Source: Nocardiopsaceae bacterium (lineage in GTDB: Bacteria; Actinomycetota; Actinomycetes; Streptosporangiales; Streptosporangiaceae). Taken from it: a stretch of 6,355 bases of DNA. A program made the position numbers and the translations under genes. Positions 1 through 5,396 of this stretch are shown here, piece after piece (position 1 is the stretch's first letter; each line of letters starts with the position of its first letter). The stretch is taken from contig JAIRTY010000137.1 in assembly GCA_031254715.1 (NCBI GenBank), forward strand, positions 1 through 6,355, written 5' to 3'. The notes beneath the pieces are model-generated. The model worked only from the letters and a program-made list of their open reading frames with translations. It searched no databases and was not told where the DNA came from.

Positions 1-77
1 TTCGTATCCGTCGAAACCCCCTGCGTGATCGTCCTGCGCCGCTGAGATGAGAATGACGGCCTTGCAGGACCGCGTGG

Positions 78-1403
78 ATGCGCCTGGCCTGCCACGGACA
101 TAGCCCGGAAGACCGGGGAACTGGAGGGCCGGTGGGCTTCGAGCAACACGCCCGCGATCTGGCCGCCCTGCTGGGTGCCCCTGGCCCCGTCCCGGCCGCC
201 CGCCGGGCTGCGGTGCTCCACGGGCTCATAGGGGTGTGGGATTCGCTGACCGGCGCTGACCAGGCGAGCATGACCGCGCACAAGCTCGCCAGGGCCGAAC
301 AAATGCGATGGGAGCCGCCGGTGCTGCGGTTCGCGTTGGAACGGCATCCCGGAGGCATCGGGGATGCCCCTAGCGTTCCGGTGGAGCACTGGGCGGTGGA
401 CCTCGCCGCCGGGACGGCCGTGCTGACCGGGACCGGTTACCGGCAGTCGGTGGCGGCCGCGCACCACTGGGATGCCCGGCCGGTGGTCGCTGAACTGGCG
501 GCGAAGCTGCGCGAGGGCGCGGCTGACCCGCGGCTGCACTGGCCGGCCGGCCGGGACACCTGCACGCCGGTGCTGGCGGAAATCCTCCCGCCGGAGGCGA
601 TCGGCCCGGTGCGGCAGGCGATGGACCACCGGTTCCGGGCTGCCTGGCGGTCCATGATGCGCACCCTGGGGTGGACACCGCACCCGTCCCACGTCATGTC
701 CGACTGCTTCCTGCGGCCCGCGCGCGAACTGGAAGACGAGCGCACCAACGCCCTCATCCAGGAGTGGATCACCGAGTACAAGGAAAAGGAGCAGGCGGCG
801 GGGCAGGAGCCCGCCGGCCGGCCGCAGGACTATGAGGCCCTCGTCAGGGTGCTGGGCGTGCGTTTCCCCGGCGCCCGGGCCTTCCAGTATCCGCAGGACT
901 CCGGGAGGTTCATGATCGGCCCGCCGGGGCAGGGGTTCGGCAACGCCCGCGAGCTCCGGCTGCAAGACAAGCGGCTCGGATACGCCGAGGGCCTCTGCCG
1001 CTGGAACCCTGACGCCGAGCCCGCCCTGCACGGCTGGGGCGTGGACCCCGGCACCGGTGAGGCGGTGGAGATCACCCTGGGCCTGGCCCAGCTCGCCGCC
1101 TCGGACCAGGACCAGGCCGAGTACACCGGCGTGCAGATCAACCTGCCCAGAGCGCGGATGGCCCTGCGCCGGCACCAGATCAGGCTCGGGTCCGGCAGCG
1201 TGCTCCAAGCCATGATCAGCACGGCCGTCGTCACCGCCGACACCATCACCTGGCCTTACCATCCCGGCGTCATAGCAGGTATCACGCGGGCTGACTGGGA
1301 GGCCGCCGAGGCCGCGATGCGGACCGCCGTCCTCGCCTGGGCAGCGGCAAGAGGCGTCACCAGCCTCACCCAGATCAAGCCGCGCCGCCCGGCCCGTGAT
1401 TGA
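78..1403 (+). CDS. Hypothetical protein, 441 aa, unrecognised family
   Basis: I do not recognise this protein and assign no function. It is soluble-looking, with no signal peptide or membrane segment. Residues 73-123 include a W-E-P-P-V-L-R-F stretch followed by H-W-A-V-D-L and G-T-G-Y-R-Q. This reads like an alternating-strand domain, and I have only a vague memory of similar short hypothetical bacterial proteins. Residues 215-246 form a charged, probably helical linker (E-L-E-D-E-R, Y-K-E-K-E-Q). A second, Gly/Pro-rich then helical, half follows from about residue 250, so the protein may have two domains. The ATG at 78 has AGGA at 66-69, eight bases upstream. A GTG at 132 (423 aa) has GGAGG at 123-127, four bases upstream, and the codons before it are less G/C-ending than the body, so 132 is a serious alternative. 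The gene abuts the methyltransferase gene tail to tail and has no visible functional link to it. That this is a real gene is fairly sure because of its length and codon use. Confidence 0.75.
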   Translation: MRLACHGHSPEDRGTGGPVGFEQHARDLAALLGAPGPVPAARRAAVLHGLIGVWDSLTGADQASMTAHKLARAEQMRWEPPVLRFALERHPGGIGDAPSVPVEHWAVDLAAGTAVLTGTGYRQSVAAAHHWDARPVVAELAAKLREGAADPRLHWPAGRDTCTPVLAEILPPEAIGPVRQAMDHRFRAAWRSMMRTLGWTPHPSHVMSDCFLRPARELEDERTNALIQEWITEYKEKEQAAGQEPAGRPQDYEALVRVLGVRFPGARAFQYPQDSGRFMIGPPGQGFGNARELRLQDKRLGYAEGLCRWNPDAEPALHGWGVDPGTGEAVEITLGLAQLAASDQDQAEYTGVQINLPRARMALRRHQIRLGSGSVLQAMISTAVVTADTITWPYHPGVIAGITRADWEAAEAAMRTAVLAWAAARGVTSLTQIKPRRPARD

Positions 1404-2843
1404 TTAGTCGCCGAGCTCGGCGCGGCGGCGGGTGACGTACTCGTCCAGCTCGGCCCGGACCGCGTCGTCGAGCGGGGGCTGCTGGTAGTCGTCCAGGGTC
1501 CGGCGCCAGATGTCGCCCGCGCGGGCCGATGCGTCCTTGCCCCCGTCCCGCAGCCACCGCTCGAAGTTCGCGGTGGAGGACAGCAACGGCCGGTAGAAGC
1601 ACTCCCGGAACCGCTCCATGGTGTGGGCGGCGCCCAGGAAGTGACCGCCGTGCCCGACCTCCTCGTGGGCACCGAAGGCGAGCGACTCCTCGTCGATCTC
1701 CAGCGGGGTGAACTCGGACTGGAGCATCCGCAGCAGCTCCACATCGACCACGAACTTCTCGTACGAGCTGACCAGCCCGCCCTCCAGCCAGCCGGCCGCG
1801 TGCATGACGAAGTTGGTGCCCGCCAGGAACGTCGGCAGCAGGGTCATCAGCGCTTCGTAGCCCGCCTGGGCGTCCGCGGTCTGGCTGGAGGTGAGGCCGC
1901 CGCCGGTGCGGAACGGCAGCCCGAAGTGCCGGGCCAACTGGCCGGTGCACAGCAGCCCCGCCCCCGACTCCGGGGTGCCGAAGCTCGGCGAGCCTGACTG
2001 CATGTCGATGTTGGACAGGAACGAGCCGAAGATCACCGGGCAGCCGGGCCGGATCAGCTGGGCGAGCGCGATCCCGCTCAGCGCCTCCGCCAGCTGCTGG
2101 ACCAGCGCCGCCGGGACGGTGACCGGCGACATCGCCCCCATCAGCAGGAACGGGGTGAGCACCACCGGCTGGTTGGCCGCGCAGTACTCGAACTGGGCGT
2201 CCAGCATCCGGTCGTCCCAGCGCAGCGGGGAGTTGCAGTTGATGAGCGAGATCGTGGCCGGCGTCTGCTCGATCCGCTCGCGGCCGCCGAACAGGATCGA
2301 GGTCATCGCGATGGTGTCGGCGGCGTTCGGGCCGGACACCACGTTGCCCATGTAGATCTTGTCGGTCACGGTCGCGAGCGCGTAGATCATGTCGAGGTGC
2401 CGGGAGTCCAGCGGCGCGTCGTTCGGCTCGCAGATCACCCCGCCCGCCGAGTCGAGCTGGCTGAACGACTGGGCCAGCATGGCGAGCTGCCGGAAATCGG
2501 CCAGCGTGCCCTCGCGGCGCACGTCCCCCTCGCGCACGAACGGCGACCCGTACACACCGCTGAAGACCATGTGGTCGCCGCCGATGTGGACGTTGTTGGC
2601 CGGGTTGCGGGCCTGCACGTCGAACTCGCGCGGCGCCAGCGCCACCTGCTCGGTCACGAAGTCAGGGTCGAGCCTGCCCACGTCGCCGGCCACCTGCTGC
2701 CCCGCCTTGCGGAACAGCTCGACCGCCTCCGGCTTGGCGAACTGCACCCCGATCTCGGAGACGATCCGGCGCCAGCCGCGATCCAGGACCTCGACCGCGC
2801 CTGGCGAGAGGATCTCGTACCGCGGCATCGTGTTGCGGAACAT
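1404..2843 (-). CDS. MttB-superfamily (trimethylamine/betaine-type) corrinoid methyltransferase, non-pyrrolysine
   Basis: Predicted to transfer a methyl group from an N-methylated substrate to the Co(I) corrinoid of its partner protein in the cytoplasm. The product is 479 aa, close to the usual 470-500 of the family. Visible family signatures are the N-terminal helix P-R-Y-E-I-L-S...L-D-R-G, the central S-G-P-N-A-A-D and S-L-I-N-C-N-S-P-L-R-W-D segments (about 170-210), P-F-L-L-M-G-A-M-S-P-V-T (231-242), R-T-G-G-G-L-T-S-S-Q-x-x-D-A-Q-A-G-Y-E (312-330), and the C-terminal G-G-H-F-L-G-A-A-H-T-M (399-409). There is no in-frame TAG, so it is not a pyrrolysine enzyme of the true trimethylamine type. 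It belongs with MtgB-like members, some of which are known to act on glycine betaine, proline betaine or carnitine. The substrate here is unknown. I chose the ATG at 2843 because GAGG lies five bases upstream on the minus strand. The ATG at 2828 lacks a ribosome site. The open frame continues to 3194 but would run into the divergent regulator gene. The partner corrinoid protein and methyl-THF enzyme are encoded divergently. Confidence 0.92.
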   Translation of the reverse strand: MFRNTMPRYEILSPGAVEVLDRGWRRIVSEIGVQFAKPEAVELFRKAGQQVAGDVGRLDPDFVTEQVALAPREFDVQARNPANNVHIGGDHMVFSGVYGSPFVREGDVRREGTLADFRQLAMLAQSFSQLDSAGGVICEPNDAPLDSRHLDMIYALATVTDKIYMGNVVSGPNAADTIAMTSILFGGRERIEQTPATISLINCNSPLRWDDRMLDAQFEYCAANQPVVLTPFLLMGAMSPVTVPAALVQQLAEALSGIALAQLIRPGCPVIFGSFLSNIDMQSGSPSFGTPESGAGLLCTGQLARHFGLPFRTGGGLTSSQTADAQAGYEALMTLLPTFLAGTNFVMHAAGWLEGGLVSSYEKFVVDVELLRMLQSEFTPLEIDEESLAFGAHEEVGHGGHFLGAAHTMERFRECFYRPLLSSTANFERWLRDGGKDASARAGDIWRRTLDDYQQPPLDDAVRAELDEYVTRRRAELGD

Positions 2844-2884
2844 CGGCACCTCGCACGCTCTGCTGAGCACGTTCTGCTGACTGC

Positions 2885-2914
2885 TTGACCGCCCGAAATT
2901 CCCGATCGTAGGAT
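2885..2914 (+). promoter_or_regulatory. Candidate sigma70-type promoter for the IclR-corrinoid operon
   Basis: TTGACC at 2885-2890 and TAGGAT at 2909-2914 are separated by 18 bases and match the -35/-10 consensus well. Transcription would start near 2921, leaving a leader of about 56 bases before the GTG at 2977. It lies in a local stretch that is richer in A/T than the surrounding genes. It is the best promoter match I saw in the intergenic region. Confidence 0.6.
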
Positions 2915-2917
2915 CAC

Positions 2918-2923
2918 ATTGTA
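2918..2923 (-). promoter_or_regulatory. Possible -10 box for the methyltransferase gene
   Basis: Read on the minus strand this is TACAAT, close to the -10 consensus, and would start transcription near 2911 with a leader of roughly 68 bases. No convincing -35 hexamer lies 16-19 bases upstream, so the promoter may be weak or activator-dependent. It overlaps the left arm of the IclR-type palindrome. Confidence 0.35.
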
Positions 2924-2939
2924 GAACGCAGTTCCGCAA
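2919..2939. promoter_or_regulatory. Candidate IclR-family operator (21-bp near-palindrome)
   Basis: The left arm TTGTAGAAC and right arm GTTCCGCAA flank a 3-base centre, GCA. Seven of nine positions are complementary, including a perfect GAAC-N3-GTTC core. Size and layout fit the short GAA/TTC-type palindromes bound by IclR-family dimers. It sits next to an IclR gene, over the predicted start site of the rightward promoter and over the -10 to -35 region of the leftward one. Protein bound here could therefore control both transcripts. Assignment to the neighbouring regulator is inference. Confidence 0.6.
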
Positions 2940-2976
2940 CATGGGACTGCCGCCGACGGTGGGGAAGGCGGCGATC

Positions 2977-3861
2977 GTGAGCGTCGCACGCGAAGCGGGC
3001 GGAGAAGCGAACCGGCCAGCGGCGCGCGTCGCACGCGAAGCGGGCGGAGAAGCGAACCGGGGGGCACTGACGAGCCCCAGCGGAACGCAGGCCGTCGACC
3101 GGGCGGCGCGGCTGCTCACGGAGGTGGTGCAGGCTCCCGCCCCGGTGAGCTTCACCGAGCTGGCCGGCCGCTCAGGGCTGGCCAAGAGCACCACGTCCCG
3201 GCTGCTGCTGGCACTGGAACGCGGCGGGCTGATCCGCCGCGACGACGCTGGCCGGTTCCTGCCCGGCGAGGTGTTCGTCCGGTATGCCTGGCGCGGCGGC
3301 GCCGAGGCGGGTCTGACCGGCGTCGCCCGGCCCTACCTGCGGCGGCTGGGCGAGGCCACCGGTGAGACGGTGAACCTCGGCGTCGAGCGGGACGGCGTGG
3401 TGGAACAGATCACCCAGGTGGACAGCATCTACGTGATCGGCGCCGCGAACTGGGTGGGCCGCCCGGTCCCGGTGCACTGCTCGGCTCAGGGCAAGGTGCT
3501 GCTCGCGTTCGGGGCGGCCTCGCTCCCGGCCGGGCGGCTGGAGCGGCTGACCTCCCGCACCATCACCAGCCGGGCCGAGCTGGGCGCGGACCTCGCGCGG
3601 GCCCGGCAGCGGGGGTATGCGCTGACCGACGGTGAGCTGGAGCCGGGGCTGACCGCCGTTGCCGCGCCGGTGTTCACCGGCAGCGGCGCTGTGGCCGCCG
3701 CGCTGTCGGTGTCGGCGCCGTCCTCCCGCCTCCCCCGCGGCCGAATTCGCGAGGTCGCCACCCGGTGCGCGGCCGAGGCGAGCGCCCTGTCCCGGGTGCT
3801 CGGGCACCACCCGCACCAGCAGTCCCCGCATCAGCAACCGCAGAGAGAAGGTGCCGCGTGA
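2977..3861 (+). CDS. IclR-family transcriptional regulator
   Basis: A DNA-binding regulator that probably controls this methyl-transfer cluster and itself. With the GTG start it is 294 aa. Residues 38-100 form the winged helix-turn-helix: T-Q-A-V-D-R-A-A-R-L-L, then E-L-A-G-R-S-G-L-A-K-S-T-T-S-R-L-L and G-L-I-R-R. Residues about 115-275 are the effector domain, with G-R-P-V-P-V-H-C-S-A-Q-G-K-V-L-L-A at 161-177 and R-G-Y-A-L-T-D-G-E-L-E-P-G-L at 212-225, both hallmark family stretches. The last 17 residues are a His/Gln-rich tail. The N-terminus is about 30 residues longer than usual because of an in-frame duplication. I preferred GTG 2977 because GGGGAAGG (2961-2968) lies eight bases upstream. 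ATG 2941 has no ribosome site and would follow the predicted transcript start by only about 20 bases. A rare CTG start at 3067, just before T-S-P-S-G-T-Q, would give a typical IclR length but is less likely. The stop overlaps the next gene by four bases. The inducer is unknown. Confidence 0.9.
   Translation: MSVAREAGGEANRPAARVAREAGGEANRGALTSPSGTQAVDRAARLLTEVVQAPAPVSFTELAGRSGLAKSTTSRLLLALERGGLIRRDDAGRFLPGEVFVRYAWRGGAEAGLTGVARPYLRRLGEATGETVNLGVERDGVVEQITQVDSIYVIGAANWVGRPVPVHCSAQGKVLLAFGAASLPAGRLERLTSRTITSRAELGADLARARQRGYALTDGELEPGLTAVAAPVFTGSGAVAAALSVSAPSSRLPRGRIREVATRCAAEASALSRVLGHHPHQQSPHQQPQREGAA
2981..3060 (+). repeat. Direct repeat, 35 bp x2, 45-bp period, inside the regulator N-terminus
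   Basis: The 35 bases at 2981-3015 recur without a mismatch at 3026-3060, separated by 10 bases (period 45, exactly 15 codons). In the regulator frame each copy encodes V-A-R-E-A-G-G-E-A-N-R. The repeat lies between the promoter and the DNA-binding domain, in a segment not expected in IclR proteins. It may be a tandem duplication or two copies of a dispersed actinobacterial repeat that extended the reading frame. Confidence 0.9.
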
Positions 3862-4523
3862 CTCAGGACGAGCTGCTGCGCGAGCTTTACGACGCGACGC
3901 TGGTGGGCAACGGCCCGGCCGTGCTCGACCTGGTCAACAGCGGCCTGGCGGCGGGCATGGGGCCGGAGACCCTGCTGTACGAGTCGCTGATCCCGTCGCT
4001 GGAGGAGGTCGGCGCCCGGTTCGAGCGGGGCGACTTCTTCGTGCCGGAGATGCTGATCGCCGGCAAGGCCATGGCCGGCGCGCTGGAGGTGCTGCGCCCG
4101 CTGCTGGCCGAGACCGGGGCCGCCTCGATCGGGACCGTGGTCATGGGCACGGTCAAGGGAGACGTCCACGACATCGGCAAGAACCTGGTCAACATCATGT
4201 TCGAGGGCGCCGGGTTCCAGGTCATCGACCTCGGCGTGCAGGTGGCGCCGGAGAAGTTCGTCGCCGCGATCACCGAGCACCAGCCCGACATCGTGGGGTT
4301 CTCCGCGTTCCTGACCACGACCATGCCGATGTTCAAGGCCAACATCAACGCGCTGGTCAAGGCGGGCCTGCGGGACCAGGTCATCGTCATGGTCGGCGGC
4401 GCGCCGGTGACCCAGGAGTACGCCGACGCGGTCGGCGCCGACGGCTACGCGGCCGACGCGTCGGCCGCCGTCGCCAGGGCCAAGGAACTGCTCGGCCGGC
4501 GCCGCTCGCTGGCCACGGCGTAG
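3858..4523 (+). CDS. Corrinoid (B12-binding) methyl-carrier protein, MtgC/MttC-like
   Basis: Carries the cobalt corrinoid that accepts the methyl group from the MttB-like enzyme and hands it to the methyl-THF enzyme. The product is 221 aa, the usual length for this family. Residues 1-90 form the helical cap domain (M-T-Q-D-E-L-L-R-E-L-Y-D-A ... F-V-P-E-M-L-I-A-G-K-A-M). Residues 91-215 form the Rossmann-like B12 domain. G-D-V-H-D-I-G-K-N at 101-109 contains the DxHxxG motif, with His104 as the expected lower cobalt ligand. G-F-S-A-F-L-T-T-T-M at 147-156 and V-G-G-A-P-V at 179-184 complete the cobalamin-binding signature. The start is the GTG at 3858, which overlaps the regulator stop as GTGA. 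AGAAGG at 3846-3851 lies six bases upstream. An upstream in-frame ATG at 3765 would lie inside the regulator and add residues unlike the family. The overlap suggests translational coupling to the regulator. Confidence 0.95.
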   Translation: MTQDELLRELYDATLVGNGPAVLDLVNSGLAAGMGPETLLYESLIPSLEEVGARFERGDFFVPEMLIAGKAMAGALEVLRPLLAETGAASIGTVVMGTVKGDVHDIGKNLVNIMFEGAGFQVIDLGVQVAPEKFVAAITEHQPDIVGFSAFLTTTMPMFKANINALVKAGLRDQVIVMVGGAPVTQEYADAVGADGYAADASAAVARAKELLGRRRSLATA

Positions 4524-4532
4524 GACGGCGGC

Positions 4533-5396
4533 ATGCACACCACGCTGGCGTCGGCCTCCCGTGAGCTGGTGATCGGCCCGGACCAGCCGTTCTGCATCAT
4601 CGGCGAGCGGATCAACCCGACCGGCCGGAAGGCCTTCTCCGAGCAGTTGCGCGGCGGCGACCTGTCCCGGATCGAGACCGACGTGGCACAGCAGGTCGCG
4701 GGCGGCGCCAGGGTGCTCGACGTCAACATGGGCGCCCCGCTCGCCGACGAGGCCGAGCTGATGACCCGGGCGGTCGGGCTGATCCAGCGCCTCACCGACC
4801 TGCCGCTGTGCCTGGACTCCTCCATCATCGAGGTGCTCGAAGCGGGCCTCGCCGCCTACCAGGGCAAGGCGCTTGTCAACTCGGTCACGGCCGAGGACGA
4901 GCGGCTGGCCGCCATCCTGCCGCTGGTGGCGCGGCACGGCGCGGCCGTGATCGGGCTCCCGAACGACGAGGAGGAGATCCCCGAGGAGCCGCGCCGGCGG
5001 GCCGAACTCGCGCGCAAGATCGTCGAGGTGGCTGACAGTCACGGCATCCCGGCGCAGGACGTGCTGATCGACCCGCTCGCGATGCCGGTGGGAGCCGACA
5101 CCTCGCTGGTCGTGCGCACCCTGGAGACCATCGCCCTGGTACGGGAGGAGCTGGGCGTCAACATGACCCTGGGTGCCTCCAACGTGTCGTTCGGCATGCC
5201 GCAGCGGCACGCGATCGGGGCTGCGTTCCTGCCGATGGCCATGGCCCAGGGCCTGACCAGCGCGATCATGGATGCCCGGGCGCCGCAGGTCGTGCGCAGC
5301 GTGCAGGCCGCCGACCTGCTGCTCGGCAACGACCCGTGGGGCGCCGGCTGGATCGCCGCGCACCGGGCCGGGCAGGCCGCCCAGGTGGTTCCGTGA
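4533..5396 (+). CDS. Methyltetrahydrofolate:corrinoid methyltransferase (pterin-binding/DHPS fold), MtgA-like
   Basis: Predicted to move the methyl group between the corrinoid protein and tetrahydrofolate, in this setting most likely forming 5-methyl-THF. At 287 aa it consists of a single TIM-barrel pterin-binding domain. Motifs in order are I-G-E-R-I-N-P-T-G-R at 23-32, V-L-D-V-N-M-G at 61-67, L-C-L-D-S-S at 92-97, L-V-N-S-V at 114-118, I-D-P-L at 179-182, and G-A-S-N-V-S-F-G-M-P at 214-223. The last should supply the conserved Asn (N217) that contacts the pterin in AcsE-type enzymes. No B12-binding or Zn-homocysteine domain is present, so it is not MetH. It is a stand-alone enzyme like AcsE or MtgA. 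The start is the ATG at 4533, nine bases after the corrinoid gene stop, with AGGA at 4522-4525 overlapping that stop and seven bases upstream. It shares a four-base GTGA overlap with the next gene. Confidence 0.93.
   Translation: MHTTLASASRELVIGPDQPFCIIGERINPTGRKAFSEQLRGGDLSRIETDVAQQVAGGARVLDVNMGAPLADEAELMTRAVGLIQRLTDLPLCLDSSIIEVLEAGLAAYQGKALVNSVTAEDERLAAILPLVARHGAAVIGLPNDEEEIPEEPRRRAELARKIVEVADSHGIPAQDVLIDPLAMPVGADTSLVVRTLETIALVREELGVNMTLGASNVSFGMPQRHAIGAAFLPMAMAQGLTSAIMDARAPQVVRSVQAADLLLGNDPWGAGWIAAHRAGQAAQVVP

Larger units (their letters stand above)
2831..2941. repeat. 11-bp inverted repeat flanking the divergent control region
   Basis: TGTTGCGGAAC at 2831-2841 is repeated exactly in inverted orientation as GTTCCGCAACA at 2931-2941. 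The right copy contains the right arm of the candidate IclR operator. The left copy overlaps the first codons of the methyltransferase gene and lacks a matching second arm, so it would be only a half-site. Equivalent positions are 100 bp apart. The match is certain; a regulatory role is inference, and chance or coding constraint (both encode R-N after a start-like ATG) remains possible. Confidence 0.5.

Noticed and set aside
1..45. Possible last 14 codons of an upstream gene ending with TGA at 43-45
   Set aside because: The frame is open and its codons are mostly G/C-ending, but 14 residues are too few to tell from chance.
47..103. 18-codon ATG frame with a stop at 101-103, overlapping the first gene's start
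   Set aside because: No ribosome site stronger than neighbours and no leader-peptide signature; most likely chance.
1409..1422. Perfect 14-bp palindrome CGCCGAGCTCGGCG near the convergent stop codons
   Set aside because: It has no loop or U-tract, lies inside the methyltransferase coding end, and such palindromes are frequent in GC-rich DNA; not supportable as a terminator.
2859..2880. Direct repeat of TCTGCTGA (2859-2866 and 2873-2880) in the methyltransferase leader
   Set aside because: Only 8 bp with a 14-bp period and no palindromic structure; could be chance.
2844..2976. Cobalamin riboswitch in the divergent control region
   Set aside because: Leaders are too short (about 56-68 bases) and I see no B12-box-like sequence or riboswitch fold.
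2844..3194. N-terminal extension of the methyltransferase frame up to an ATG at 3194
   Set aside because: The extra 117 residues would come from the antisense of the IclR DNA-binding region and the duplicated repeat. The family starts at about the P-R-Y-E-I-L segment, and 2843 has a ribosome site.
3659..4564. 301-residue plus-strand frame spanning the regulator/corrinoid junction
   Set aside because: Arg/Gly/Pro-rich and in a different frame from two confidently identified genes.
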